A stretch of 64,000 bases of DNA from Duganella aquatilis (lineage in GTDB: Bacteria; Pseudomonadota; Gammaproteobacteria; Burkholderiales; Burkholderiaceae_D), in NCBI RefSeq assembly GCF_009674565.1, contig NZ_WKJL01000010.1:124001-188000 (forward strand), written 5' to 3'. The notes beneath the pieces are model-generated. The model did not search any database. It saw nothing but the letters and a program-made list of their open reading frames with translations, and was not told where the DNA came from. The translations under genes were made by a program, and so were the position numbers. The first letter of the stretch is position 1. Every line of letters begins with the position of its first letter. This document shows positions 21,744-35,026 of the stretch, in pieces.

Positions 21744-21774
21744 AACGCCGCAGCTGCGACGCTGCGGCGTTTTT
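21744..21774 (+). terminator. Terminator after lolA
   Basis: An 11-bp stem, AACGCCGCAGC / GCTGCGGCGTT, with a 6-base loop and a T run. It lies between lolA and rarA, separating their transcripts. Confidence 0.9.
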
Positions 21775-21786
21775 CCATTTCCGACC

Positions 21787-23091
21787 ATGGCAGATTTATT
21801 TTCCACCGAACCGCGCCAGCCGCTGGCCGAAGCCCTGCGGCCCAAGACGCTGGATGAAGTCATCGGCCAGCGCCACCTGCTGGGGCCGGGCAAGCCGCTG
21901 CGCCTGGCGTTCGAGTCGGGCCAGCCGCATTCGATGATCTTGTGGGGCCCGCCGGGCACCGGCAAGACCACGCTGGCGCGGCTGACCGCCAAGGCCTACG
22001 ACTGCGAGTTCATCGCGCTGTCGGCGGTGTTCTCGGGTGTCAAGGATATCCGCGCCGCGATGGAGCAGGCGCAGCACAACCTGGACCTGGGCAAGCACAC
22101 CATCCTGTTTGTCGACGAGATCCACCGCTTCAACAAATCGCAGCAGGACGCCTTGCTGCCGTATGCCGAGTCCGGGCTGGTGACGCTGATCGGCGCCACC
22201 ACCGAGAATCCGTCGTTCGAGGTCAACTCGGCGCTGCTGTCGCGCGCCCAGGTCTACGTGCTGAAGTCGTTCGACGAGGCCGAGCTGCGGCAGATGGTCG
22301 ACCGCGCGCGCGACAAGGTGCTGACCCAGCTGGAATTCGAGGACGCCGCCATCGATACGCTGATCGGCTATGCCGACGGCGACGGCCGCCGCCTGCTGAA
22401 TCTGCTGGAAGTGACCGGCACCGCCGCCAACGCGGCCAAGACCAACAAGATCACCGCCGAGTTCATCCAGAATGCGCTGACCCTGAACGCGCGCCGCTTC
22501 GACAAGGGCGGCGACAATTTCTACGACCAGATCTCGGCCTTGCATAAATCCGTGCGCGGCTCGAATCCGGACGCGGCGCTGTACTGGCTGTGCCGCATGC
22601 TGGACGGCGGCGCCGATGCGCGCTACCTGTCGCGCCGCATCGTGCGCATGGCGTGGGAAGATATCGGCCTGGCCGATCCGCGCGCCATGCAGGTGGCCAA
22701 CGACGCCGCCACCACCTACGAGCGGCTCGGTTCGCCGGAGGGCGAGCTGGCGCTGGGCCAGGCGGTGATCTACCTGGCCATCGCCGCCAAGAGCAACGCC
22801 GGCTACAACGCCTTCAACGAGGCGATGGCCTTCGTGCGCAAGGACAAGTCGCGCGAGGTGCCGGTCCATCTGCGCAACGCGCCGACCAAGCTGATGAGGG
22901 AACTGGGCTACGGCCACGACTACCGCTACGCCCACGACGAGCCGCATGCCTACGCCGCCGGCGAAACCTACTTCCCCGACGACATGCGCGAACCGGGCTG
23001 GTATCAGCCGGTGCCGCGCGGCCTGGAAAGCAAGATCGCCGACAAGCTGGCCTTCCTGCGCCAACTGGACCAGGATGCGGGCAAGAGCTAG
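21787..23091 (+). CDS. rarA: Replication-associated recombination protein A (MgsA/RarA)
   Basis: A 434-aa AAA+ ATPase of the clamp-loader/RuvB group acting at stalled replication forks. Walker A 'GPPGTGKTT' (54-62), Walker B 'LFVDEIHRFNKSQQD', sensor 1 'IGATTENPSFEVNSALLSR' and the tetramerisation region with 'HKSVRGSNPDAALYWLCRML' are clear. The ATG at 21787 follows the lolA terminator by only 12 bases, so its promoter must lie within or before lolA, or overlap the hairpin. Confidence 0.95.
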   Translation: MADLFSTEPRQPLAEALRPKTLDEVIGQRHLLGPGKPLRLAFESGQPHSMILWGPPGTGKTTLARLTAKAYDCEFIALSAVFSGVKDIRAAMEQAQHNLDLGKHTILFVDEIHRFNKSQQDALLPYAESGLVTLIGATTENPSFEVNSALLSRAQVYVLKSFDEAELRQMVDRARDKVLTQLEFEDAAIDTLIGYADGDGRRLLNLLEVTGTAANAAKTNKITAEFIQNALTLNARRFDKGGDNFYDQISALHKSVRGSNPDAALYWLCRMLDGGADARYLSRRIVRMAWEDIGLADPRAMQVANDAATTYERLGSPEGELALGQAVIYLAIAAKSNAGYNAFNEAMAFVRKDKSREVPVHLRNAPTKLMRELGYGHDYRYAHDEPHAYAAGETYFPDDMREPGWYQPVPRGLESKIADKLAFLRQLDQDAGKS

Positions 23092-23152
23092 CTTGCGTAT
23101 CGCAATAATGGCATGATGCTGACATGCCTAAACAATGCATTCAGGAGTGGGA

Positions 23153-23983
23153 ATGAGTCAGCGCTTGGTGGTCGACGGGATCGATATCTATATAGAAGGC
23201 GAGGGTGCCGAAACCATCGTGATGCTGCACGGCTGGCCGGATACCTACCGCGTGTGGGATGCGCAGGTGGCCGAGCTGAAGCAGCGCTACCGCTGCGTGC
23301 GCTTTACGCTGCCGGGCTTCGATGTCGGCAAGCCGCGCCGCTCGTATTCGCTGGATGCGATGATGCGCGTGCTGCTGCATATTGTGAACAGCGTCAGCAA
23401 GAAGGAAAAAGTCATCCTGATGCTGCACGACTGGGGTTGCGTGTTCGGCTACGAGTTTTACATGCGTAACAAGGCGATGGTGTCGGCCATTATCGGCGTC
23501 GATATCGGCGATGCGCAGTCCAAGGCCACGGCGCGCTCGCGCTCGGTGGGGCAGAAGATGATGGTGAGCGGCTACCAGAGCACGCTGGCGCTGGCCTGGG
23601 CCATCGGCGGCCCGGTCGGCACCGTGATGACCCGCACCATGGCGCGCGTGCTGGGCGCGCCGTCGCCGCGCGAATTCATCAGCTCGGGCATGAATTTCCC
23701 GTACTACATCCTGACGGCCGGCGCGGCCGGTTCCTACAGTTCGCTGGTGCCCTTCGTGCCCAAGGTGCCGATGCTGTATATCTACGGCATCCGCAAGCCC
23801 TTCATGTTCCATTCGCCGCAGTGGACCGAGACGCTGGCGGCCAGGGAGGGCTGCAAGGTGGTGGCGATGGAAACCGATCACTGGCCGATGCTGCGCCAGC
23901 CGGAACGCTTCAACGAGGTGGTGATCAGCTGGCTGGAGCGACCCGCCAGCGCCGAGGAAGCGCCCGAGGAAGACGCGGCCTGA
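23153..23983 (+). CDS. Alpha/beta hydrolase, epoxide-hydrolase/haloalkane-dehalogenase type
   Basis: A 276-aa cytoplasmic hydrolase without signal peptide. HGWPD (26-30) forms the oxyanion region, the nucleophile elbow 'LHDWGC' carries Asp93, and 'ETDHWPM' near 249 gives the catalytic His. The Asp nucleophile points to epoxide or haloalkane hydrolysis, but members of this group include many uncharacterised enzymes. CAGGAG precedes ATG 23153; an upstream ATG at 23135 is less suitable. Its TGA abuts the TCA of the convergent lipoprotein gene (TGATCA). Confidence 0.8.
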   Translation: MSQRLVVDGIDIYIEGEGAETIVMLHGWPDTYRVWDAQVAELKQRYRCVRFTLPGFDVGKPRRSYSLDAMMRVLLHIVNSVSKKEKVILMLHDWGCVFGYEFYMRNKAMVSAIIGVDIGDAQSKATARSRSVGQKMMVSGYQSTLALAWAIGGPVGTVMTRTMARVLGAPSPREFISSGMNFPYYILTAGAAGSYSSLVPFVPKVPMLYIYGIRKPFMFHSPQWTETLAAREGCKVVAMETDHWPMLRQPERFNEVVISWLERPASAEEAPEEDAA

Positions 23984-24397
23984 TCAACGCAGGCGGATCG
24001 GCTTCTGGTACGGGGCGAACGGCGGCGGCGGCAGCTGCGCCGAGGCGTAGGCCTGGCGGAAGCAGTCGGCTTTCTTGCCTTCGACGTCGGTGGTGCTGCG
24101 CGTGACCTTGCCGGCCGCGTCCAGCGTCAGGATGATGACCACCGGGTGTTTCGACAGGTCGTGGCAGTTGCCGCGCTCATCGAGCTTCTGCGCGTTGTTG
24201 TAGTTGAGCGAGATCTCTTCGTACTTGGTGGCCTTGTCGTTCGGGAACTGCGCGTTGAACTTGTTCATCTCGGCGGCGAAGTTCGGATTGGCCGGCGGCG
24301 CCGGCTCGTCCTTGCCCGCGCCACCCATGGTCGAGCAGCCGGCGGCGATCATCATCACGGCGCTGGCCGCTGCAATTTTCATCATAGTGGTTGTCAT
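23984..24397 (-). CDS. Hypothetical lipoprotein
   Basis: A 137-aa protein with a lipoprotein signal peptide ending in 'MIAAGC' (lipobox, Cys about residue 21), then a Pro-rich linker and a small domain with two further Cys ('GNCHDLSK' and 'KADCFRQAY') that could form a disulfide. 'PVVIILTLDAAGKVTRS' has a TonB-C-like strand pattern, but I do not assign a family. GAGGAG precedes the ATG. It would be anchored in the outer or inner membrane. Confidence 0.7.
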   Translation of the reverse strand: MTTTMMKIAAASAVMMIAAGCSTMGGAGKDEPAPPANPNFAAEMNKFNAQFPNDKATKYEEISLNYNNAQKLDERGNCHDLSKHPVVIILTLDAAGKVTRSTTDVEGKKADCFRQAYASAQLPPPPFAPYQKPIRLR

Positions 24398-24645
24398 TAT
24401 CTTCTCCTCGATTTGTGTACTGTTGGGCACATAGTACAAATTCCGGCGCGTGTATGGCGCACGATTAGTTGCGTAGGAGAAATCCTACAGTGCGGCAACG
24501 GGCTGGCGCCGCCTGTTCCCGCCCGCTGCATTTCAGGCGTCCTTTTTGGCGCTTCGTCGCAACCCGGTGGTGGGCCGGCGTGGCCGCGGGTACAGTACAA
24601 CCATACCGCAGCACTTAACCGCACCACCACCTGAAGGAGCACATC

Positions 24646-24852
24646 ATGAACATCGCCAAACACATGGAAGTCATCTTTGTCGCCGCTGCCGTGATCGCCG
24701 GCGCCACCACCTTCGCCACCGCCGCCGACGACCGCGTCGACGTCGTCCTGGCGGCCGACAGCCCGGTGCTGGTGGCCAAGGCCGCGGTCGCCATGCCCAC
24801 CGTGACCGTGAGCGCCAAACGCCTGACCGCCGCTGAAAAAGCCGCGCTGTAA
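24646..24852 (+). CDS. Small exported protein, 68 aa
   Basis: A strong AAGGAG lies 7 nt before the ATG. Residues 1-27 (MNIAKHMEVIFVAAAVIAGATTFATA) form a signal peptide or signal anchor; the mature part is short, Ala/Val-rich and ends 'KRLTAAEKAAL'. No family recognised. It lies alone between the divergent lipoprotein gene and serS. Confidence 0.6.
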   Translation: MNIAKHMEVIFVAAAVIAGATTFATAADDRVDVVLAADSPVLVAKAAVAMPTVTVSAKRLTAAEKAAL

Positions 24853-26232
<1,380 letters not shown>

Positions 26233-26300
26233 ATTTAGTCCTTCCATTTTCTCAAGCACCTGCTATAATCTTGCCTTCTCGCAGCAGCAGGTGGGAAAAC

Positions 26301-26390
<90 letters not shown>

Positions 26391-26430
26391 ACTGTTTGGA
26401 TGTGAGAAAAAAGTAGTAAATGCGTCACCA

Positions 26431-26520
<90 letters not shown>

Positions 26521-26529
26521 ATATTCGAT

Positions 26530-26560
26530 AAAAAAGCTCCCGCAAGGGAGCTTTTTTATT
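26530..26560 (+). terminator. Terminator after tandem tRNA-Ser genes
   Basis: An 11-bp stem, AAAAAGCTCCC / GGGAGCTTTTT, with tetraloop GCAA and a T run. Confidence 0.93.
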
Positions 26561-26569
26561 TCCAGCCCA

Positions 26570-26669
26570 GGAGAGGAGCGCGCGCAGCGCGCGCGTGGGA
26601 TTCGAAGACTCGCGCGTACTCGCGCGAGGGCGGCCTGCAAGGTGTAGGCGAATCCCACCCTCTCCGCCA
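26570..26669 (+). pseudogene. Degenerate third tRNA-Ser copy
   Basis: It begins with the same acceptor 5' strand (GGAGAGG) and ends with the same 3' portion (CGAATCCCACC, CTCTCCG, CCA), but the D-arm and anticodon arm are replaced by alternating GC sequence (26577-26595) and an 8-bp palindrome (26609-26628). The T-loop reads GGCGAAT in place of TTCGAAT. It is followed by a second copy of the tRNA terminator, so it arose by duplication of the tRNA-terminator unit and then decayed. Confidence 0.75.
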
Positions 26670-26678
26670 ATATTCGAT

Positions 26679-26710
26679 AAAAAGCTCCCGGAAGGGAGCT
26701 TTTTTATTTC
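26679..26710 (+). terminator. Duplicated terminator after the tRNA remnant
   Basis: The same hairpin as at 26530-26560 (AAAAAGCTCCC / GGGAGCTTTTT) with loop GGAA instead of GCAA and the same flanks (CCAATATTCGATAA before, TTTTTTATTT after). Confidence 0.9.
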
Positions 26711-26746
26711 TGGGCTAGAATGCGGAAAAATTACCAAGGAGTCGAC

Positions 26747-27250
26747 TTGAAATCTTTTTCCGCATTGCTGATGTCCACGCTGCTGGCCGGCGCCGTCCAT
26801 GCCGCCACGCCCAATCCCGACGCCGCCCAGATCAAGGCCGCGCACGACCTGATGGCCTCGATGCAGGCCGAGAAAATGATGCGCATGACCGCCGGCATGA
26901 GCAAGTACGCCTCGCCGGAACAGCGCAAGCAGGTGATGGACAAGGTCATCAACCTGCAGCCGGAATTCGTCTACACCCGCCTGGCCACGCCGGTCGCCAA
27001 GTTGCTGAGCACCGAGACCGCGCTGGAAATGACGAAGTTCTACAAGTCCAGCTACGGCCAGCGCGTGCTGCACGACACCTATAACAGCAGCGCGCAGATG
27101 TACGCCACCGTGCCGAAGCCGACGCCGGCCGAACAGGCTGAACTGAAAAAGCCGGCCTATCTCAAGGCCGACCAGGAGTTCAAGGCCAACGAGCAGGCCA
27201 TCCACCACGAAACCTTCGTGCTGCTGAAGGACATCATCAACGGCAAATAA
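26747..27250 (+). CDS. Exported DUF2059-like protein, TTG start
   Basis: A perfect AAGGAG at 26736-26741 lies 5 nt before TTG 26747, and translation from that TTG gives a proper signal peptide (KSFSALLMSTLLAGAVHA); the only upstream ATG (26720) precedes the ribosome site and spoils the signal. The mature 150 residues contain 'VINLQPEFVYTRLATPVAKLLSTE', then 'ALEMTKFYKSSYGQRVL', the pattern of DUF2059 periplasmic proteins. Function unknown. Confidence 0.8.
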   Translation: MKSFSALLMSTLLAGAVHAATPNPDAAQIKAAHDLMASMQAEKMMRMTAGMSKYASPEQRKQVMDKVINLQPEFVYTRLATPVAKLLSTETALEMTKFYKSSYGQRVLHDTYNSSAQMYATVPKPTPAEQAELKKPAYLKADQEFKANEQAIHHETFVLLKDIINGK

Positions 27251-27274
27251 GCCGCCGCGCGGGCGGTCGCGGCG

Positions 27275-27814
27275 TCAGGCGCCGCAGCACTTCTTGTGCT
27301 TCTGGCCGCTGCCGCACGGGCAGGGATCGTTGCGCCCGACCTTGGCCGGCTTGGCCTGCGGCGCGTGGAAGAAGGCGTTGATCTGCACCACGGCCGGTGT
27401 CACCTTGGCGGCGTTGACCGGCGGCTGGAACGGCGCCAGCAGCGCCGGCTGGTGGGCGCGCAGCGGCGCCCAGGCGTCGTGGTTCAGCGCCACGCCGGCC
27501 AGGAAGCCGGCGCTCCAGGCCTCGGCGGTCCAGTTGCCGCCGCATTCGTAGATCGGCTCGAAGCTGGCCGGCTCCTGCCGCATCCAGGTCTGCATGTAGG
27601 CGTGGTGGCGCAGCACCAGCGCTGCCGCGTCGGCATTGCCCGCGGCGTCGCCCCACACCAGCGGCAGCCAGGCCTCCTGCGACACCTCGGCCGGACCCAC
27701 CGCCAGCGCGGTCAGCAAGCCTTCCAGGCGCGCCACGTCCATCGCCTGCGGGCCGATGGCGGCCAGCAGTTCGTCCAGTTGTGCGTATTCGTCGTCGTTC
27801 AGGGGGAGGCTCAT
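27275..27814 (-). CDS. UPF0149/YecA family protein with SEC-C zinc motif
   Basis: A 179-aa protein. The first 130 residues match the YecA/YgfB all-helical domain ('[12 protein letters not shown]', '[12 protein letters not shown]'); the C-terminus is a SEC-C zinc-binding motif '[20 protein letters not shown]' with the CxC...CC ligands, as in SecA and YecA. In E. coli YecA associates with ribosomes and the Sec machinery; the role here is inferred. Convergent with the DUF2059-like gene. Confidence 0.88.
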   Translation of the reverse strand: MSLPLNDDEYAQLDELLAAIGPQAMDVARLEGLLTALAVGPAEVSQEAWLPLVWGDAAGNADAAALVLRHHAYMQTWMRQEPASFEPIYECGGNWTAEAWSAGFLAGVALNHDAWAPLRAHQPALLAPFQPPVNAAKVTPAVVQINAFFHAPQAKPAKVGRNDPCPCGSGQKHKKCCGA

Positions 27815-27851
27815 GGCGGCTGTCGGTGGTATCGGAAAGCCGCCATTGTAC

Positions 27852-28001
27852 CTACTTGGCCTTGGGCGGCGCCGGTTTCTTGCCGGGTGGGTCGACGATC
27901 AGCACGTGCTTGTCGACCGCGCCGGTTTTTTCCTGCTTGACGACCTGCACCGCCACCGGTCGGTGGTCGTGCACCGAACGCGGCGCCTTGGGAGCGAGCA
28001 T
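27852..28001 (-). CDS. Small basic protein, 49 aa
   Basis: GGAG with good spacing precedes ATG 28001. The product ([20 protein letters not shown]..., ending [12 protein letters not shown]) is basic, Pro/Lys-rich at its end and soluble. No family recognised. A longer frame reaches 28103 but reads through the non-coding leader. Confidence 0.55.
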   Translation of the reverse strand: MLAPKAPRSVHDHRPVAVQVVKQEKTGAVDKHVLIVDPPGKKPAPPKAK

Positions 28002-28118
28002 GTTTTCTCCTGATAAAGTTGTTGTTGAAACGCACATAGGGATGATTTCTGTTTTTGCAAGTATACAAATGTGTCTACTTGGCCGATACTGTGCTGTCGC
28101 CACTCACGGAACCTCATC

Positions 28119-28829
28119 ATGTTGAAGAAGCTCGTTGTTGCTGTTGCCTTGTTGCCGCTGGCCGTGCAGGCCTCGAATCTGCCGGACTATCCCTTCATCC
28201 ATGTGTCCGGCGAGGGCATGATGCGCTTCGCGCCCGACCTCGGCGAGATCGATTTCGACATCAGCGCCTACGATCCGGACCCGGCGGCGGCAACGGCCAT
28301 CGTCGGCGCGCGCGCCGAACAGGTGCGCGCCTTGCTGGCCGAGGTGGACGCGGTCACCGAGATCCACAATATGCGCAAGGAGATGCGCAAGGCCGACCCG
28401 GCCGACGCCAGCGGTGCGCCGGCCTACGACATCCGCAGCTCGGTGCACATCGCCGTGCGCGATCTGGGCAAGTGGCGCGTCGTCATGCAGGGCCTGCTGG
28501 CGCTGCCGAATCTCGACCACCTGGCCACCACCTTCGGCCGCAGCGATCGCCTGCAGGCCGAGCAGGAGCTGACCGCCATCGCGGTCAAGGATGCGCAGCG
28601 CCGCGCCGAGGCGCTGGCGGCCGGCTTCGGCCGCAAGGTGGGGGCGGTGGCGGCGATTTCGTCGGGCCAGCTGCGCAACCTGACCCATTCGATCGGCCTG
28701 ATGCCGGGCGACCTGTATTTCCGCCGCGACCAGCGCTCGGCGCCGGCGCAGGCGGCCGACAAGGATTTCCTGTCCACCGACCTGTTGAGCTGGTCGCAGA
28801 CGGTGGATGTGATTTTCCGCATCAAGTAA
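28119..28829 (+). CDS. SIMPL-domain (DUF541) exported protein
   Basis: A 236-aa protein with a signal peptide (MLKKLVVAVALLPLAVQA). 'FIHVSGEGMMRFAPDLGEIDFDISAYDPD' at the start of the mature part and 'AVKDAQRRAEALAAGFGRKVGAV' are typical of the SIMPL/BP26 family, periplasmic or outer-membrane-associated proteins of uncertain function, some linked to oxidative stress. ATG 28119 gives the signal peptide directly. Divergent from the 49-aa gene. Confidence 0.85.
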   Translation: MLKKLVVAVALLPLAVQASNLPDYPFIHVSGEGMMRFAPDLGEIDFDISAYDPDPAAATAIVGARAEQVRALLAEVDAVTEIHNMRKEMRKADPADASGAPAYDIRSSVHIAVRDLGKWRVVMQGLLALPNLDHLATTFGRSDRLQAEQELTAIAVKDAQRRAEALAAGFGRKVGAVAAISSGQLRNLTHSIGLMPGDLYFRRDQRSAPAQAADKDFLSTDLLSWSQTVDVIFRIK

Positions 28830-28935
28830 GGGGCGGCGCTGCGTGTGCTGGCGCACGCCGGCGCCGATCGGCGCCTTGCCGCCCGGGCGCGCGTGCGCGA
28901 CACTGCAGGCTTGGCCGCTATGTTCAGGAGGACGC

Positions 28936-29076
28936 ATGCTGTACGCTCACACCACCCCCGATCCGGAAGTGCCACCGCCGCCGCCGGAAAAAGACCCGCC
29001 GCCGGACAACACGCCGCTGCCGGAACAGGCGCCGATCGAAGAACCGACGCCGCCCAGACCGCCCATCAAAACCTGA
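28936..29076 (+). CDS. Proline-rich 46-aa protein
   Basis: An ideal AGGAGG lies 5 nt before ATG 28936. The product is about one-third proline with acidic spacing (PEVPPPPPEKDPPPDN...), and ends 'PTPPRPPIKT'; it is likely disordered. No hydrophobic segment. No family recognised; the strong ribosome site is the main evidence. Confidence 0.6.
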   Translation: MLYAHTTPDPEVPPPPPEKDPPPDNTPLPEQAPIEEPTPPRPPIKT

Positions 29077-29102
29077 GCATTAGCGGGCTTATGTGCGTTG
29101 GC

Positions 29103-29128
29103 GCACCGTCCGTTGCGTGGAACGGACG
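29103..29128. other. Perfect hairpin without T tract
   Basis: ACCGTCCGTT / AACGGACGGT form a 10-bp perfect stem with a 6-base loop, in the 209-base gap between two small genes. No T run follows on either strand, so it is either a rho-assisted end, a protein-binding palindrome or an RNA structural element. Confidence 0.5.
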
Positions 29129-29285
29129 GTATGCTGGTTCCACGCTCTGTAAGGCCGTGAGAAAGTGTGATGATTGTTGCTTTGTGGATACATATTTGCT
29201 GCTTTGTGTCCGGCGTCACACGGAGGTCATGAAAGAGTTTCTATAATTTAGTCATGTCGTCACGTTCCTTTCACGGAGAGCAATC

Positions 29286-29426
29286 ATGGGCAATTCCTTA
29301 CACAACAAAATCTACCTCGGCCGCCGCAGCGTCGCCCTGAGCGCGAAGCGTGTACAAGCCATGATCTGCCTCGCCGCCTTCGCCAGCATCGGCCTGGCCT
29401 GGCTGGTGATCCGCGCGCTGCAGTAA
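29286..29426 (+). CDS. Small single-pass membrane protein, 46 aa
   Basis: CACGGAGAG precedes ATG 29286. Residues 1-24 are basic and polar (MGNSLHNKIYLGRRSVALSA), followed by a 17-residue hydrophobic helix (MICLAAFASIGLAWLVI) and a short end RALQ; the positive N-terminus suggests an N-in orientation. A TATAAT lies at 29242-29247. Family unknown. Confidence 0.65.
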   Translation: MGNSLHNKIYLGRRSVALSAKRVQAMICLAAFASIGLAWLVIRALQ

Positions 29427-29522
29427 TCCCGCCCTGGTTGCCAGCTGATTGCGCAGAGAAGGCGGCATGCGCCTTGCCGCCGTGCCGCCGTGCGCGTACC
29501 ATGAGGGCCGCAGCAGTCTCTT

Positions 29523-29903
29523 ATGGAAAAAATGGCAATGAAGAATGAAAAATTCACGCAGGACGAATATGACGCCCTGTACGAAATCCAACGCGGCATC
29601 AAGGGCGACCGCGTCAGCGCCTGCATCGGCCGCAACACCAAGCGCCTGTCCGGCCTCAAACTGATCAGCATCGCCCATAACGGCCGTATTTCGCTGACCG
29701 ACAAGGGCGAGCAAACCATCTTCCTGCACCGTTGCGTGCTGGGCCTGCGCGCCGTGTCGGCCCAGCCCGGCGCCACGCTGGACGCCGATGTGGCCATGTT
29801 CCTGGGCAAGAAATCGCACATTCTGGAACGCGCCGAGGGCGGTTTCGAACTCAGCGACAAGGGCCGGGAATCGCTGCAGGACATCACCAATCAAGGCTTT
29901 TGA
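29523..29903 (+). CDS. Hypothetical protein, winged-helix-like, 126 aa
   Basis: The product has the alternating pattern 'DEYDALYEIQRGIKGDRVSACIGRN', 'RLSGLKLISIAHNGRISLTDKGEQ' and later 'FELSDKGRESLQDI', two helix-strand units resembling winged-helix repeats ('lt.kG...l'). No named family is assigned. The start is uncertain: ATG 29523, 29532 and 29538 are all in frame and none has a convincing ribosome site. A terminator follows immediately. Confidence 0.65.
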   Translation: MEKMAMKNEKFTQDEYDALYEIQRGIKGDRVSACIGRNTKRLSGLKLISIAHNGRISLTDKGEQTIFLHRCVLGLRAVSAQPGATLDADVAMFLGKKSHILERAEGGFELSDKGRESLQDITNQGF

Positions 29904-29905
29904 TG

Positions 29906-29933
29906 AAAACGCTCCTCCGGGAGCGTTTTTTTT
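29906..29933 (+). terminator. Terminator
   Basis: A 10-bp stem, AAAACGCTCC / GGAGCGTTTT, with a 4-base loop, followed by T residues; 2 bases after the preceding stop codon. Confidence 0.92.
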
Positions 29934-29978
29934 GCTGTAATGTATGGTTAACACAGCAAGAGTGAGTGCCCCTTTGTC

Positions 29979-33407
<3,429 letters not shown>

Positions 33408-33467
33408 TATTTGCGAATGGCAAGCTTAGCGGCTAGCATGGAGCCAACCACAACTAGGAGCGATGCA

Positions 33468-33947
33468 ATGGAAAAACCGATGAACTGGGTGGAGCATGAA
33501 CTGAGCATGACCGTGCTGATGACGCCCGATATGGCTAACTTCTCAGGCAATGTCCACGGCGGCACCATCCTCAAATACCTCGACAGCGTGGCCTATGCCT
33601 GCGCCAGCCGCTATTCGGGCAGCTATGTGGTGACCTTGTCGGTGGACCAGGTGATGTTCCTGCAGCCTATCCACGTCGGCGAGCTGGTGACGTTCCTGGC
33701 GTCGATCAACTACACCGGCAACACCTCGATGGAGGTCGGCATCCGCGTGGTGACCGAGAATATCCAGCAGCGCCTGGTGCGCCACGCCAACAGCTGCTAC
33801 TTCACGATGGTGGCGGTGGACAAGGACCGCAAACCGGTCAAGGTGCCGGAGCTGGTGCCCGAGACGGAAGAGCAGAAGCAGCGCTGGGAACAGGCGCTGC
33901 TGCGCAAGCAGGCGCGCCAGATGGTGCACGGCAACCGCAAAAAATGA
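33468..33947 (+). CDS. Acyl-CoA thioesterase (hotdog, YciA/BFIT type)
   Basis: A 159-aa hotdog-fold hydrolase of acyl-CoA esters. 'MANFSGNVHGGTILKYLDSVAYACASRY' holds the catalytic Asn/His and Asp positions of this family; 'VDQVMFLQPIHVGELVTFLASINY' is the second conserved strand pair. TAGGAG precedes ATG 33468. Its stop overlaps the start of the next gene (ATGA), so the two are co-translated. Confidence 0.9.
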   Translation: MEKPMNWVEHELSMTVLMTPDMANFSGNVHGGTILKYLDSVAYACASRYSGSYVVTLSVDQVMFLQPIHVGELVTFLASINYTGNTSMEVGIRVVTENIQQRLVRHANSCYFTMVAVDKDRKPVKVPELVPETEEQKQRWEQALLRKQARQMVHGNRKK

Positions 33948-35017
33948 AACGGCGCGCGCTGCTGCTGGCGGCGGCCGCGCTGGCCGCCGTGCCCGGGCTG
34001 GCGGCCGAGCCGACCGCGCGCGACATCATCGGCGATGTCAGCCGCATTGTCGCGCCCAACGGCGTGCAGGAGAACTTCACGCTGCGCATCGGCGGCATCG
34101 AGCAGTGGATCTACACGCGCGGGCAGGACCGCGCCAATCCGGTGCTGCTGTTTGTGCACGGCGGCCCGGCTTCGCCCAGTGCGCCGACCATGTGGCTGTA
34201 CCAGCGTCCGCTGGAAGAGTATTTCACCGTGGTGAATTACGACCAGCGCGGCGCCGGCCGCACGTATCTGGACAATGATGCCGACGCCGTGCGGCCGACG
34301 CTGCGCATCGGCCAGTTCGTGGATGATGCCGTCGAGATCGCGCAGGCCGTCGCCCGGCGCTACGGCAAGCGCAAGGTGATCCTGGTCGGGCATAGCTGGG
34401 GCACGGTGGTCGGCATGCGCGCGGTGCTGGAGCATCCGGAGCTGTTCCATGCCTATGTCGGCATCGGCCAGGTGATCAGCATGCTGGATAACGAGAAGGT
34501 CAGTTTCGATTTTGCGCTGGCGCAGGCGCGCAGGGAGGGCAATCAGCAGGCCATCAAGGAGCTGGAGGCGATTGCGCCGTATCCGGGCGATACGCCGATC
34601 ACGCGCGAGCGCATCATCGTGGAGCGCACCTGGGCCCAGCATTACGGTGGGCTGGCCGCGTATCGCGGCGATTTCGCTTACTACTTCAATGCGCCCCTGC
34701 TGTCGCCGGAGTATGACGACAGGGCGGTGCAGGCCATCGACAAGGGCAGCCTGCTGACGCTGGAGCGCGTGCTGAATGAATGGCTGACGGTGGACTTCAA
34801 ACCGGTCGGCAGGTTTCCGGTGCCGGTCGTGATGTTCATGGGGCGTCATGATTACACCACGCCGTCCGGGCCGACGGCGGCCTGGCTGGCCAAGGTGCGC
34901 GCGCCGTACAAGCGAGGCGTCTGGTTTGAAAACTCGGCGCACCTGGTGCAGTTCGAGGAGCCGGGCAAGACCTTGGTCAGCCTGCGCGAATACGTCCGCC
35001 CGTTGGCCAGGGACTGA
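33944..35017 (+). CDS. Exported prolyl-aminopeptidase-like alpha/beta hydrolase
   Basis: A 357-aa protein with a signal peptide (MKRRALLLAAAALAAVPGLAA). 'LLFVHGGPASPS' is the HGGP oxyanion motif of proline iminopeptidases; 'NYDQRGAGRT' and nucleophile Ser151 in 'VGHSWGTVVG' follow; the late 'ENSAHLVQFEEP' supplies the His. This matches the S33 family. The N-terminal export signal distinguishes it from cytoplasmic PIP. Substrate specificity not known. Confidence 0.85.
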   Translation: MKRRALLLAAAALAAVPGLAAEPTARDIIGDVSRIVAPNGVQENFTLRIGGIEQWIYTRGQDRANPVLLFVHGGPASPSAPTMWLYQRPLEEYFTVVNYDQRGAGRTYLDNDADAVRPTLRIGQFVDDAVEIAQAVARRYGKRKVILVGHSWGTVVGMRAVLEHPELFHAYVGIGQVISMLDNEKVSFDFALAQARREGNQQAIKELEAIAPYPGDTPITRERIIVERTWAQHYGGLAAYRGDFAYYFNAPLLSPEYDDRAVQAIDKGSLLTLERVLNEWLTVDFKPVGRFPVPVVMFMGRHDYTTPSGPTAAWLAKVRAPYKRGVWFENSAHLVQFEEPGKTLVSLREYVRPLARD

Positions 35018-35026
35018 GTACACCCC

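Noticed and set aside
23984..24397. TonB-C-terminal domain in the small lipoprotein
   Set aside because: Only one strand pattern fits; the domain is too short and lacks the YP motif.
26561..26720. Small protein gene in the tRNA remnant region
   Set aside because: Open frames there read through tRNA and terminator sequence on either strand; no ribosome site, and duplicated tRNA ends explain the sequence.
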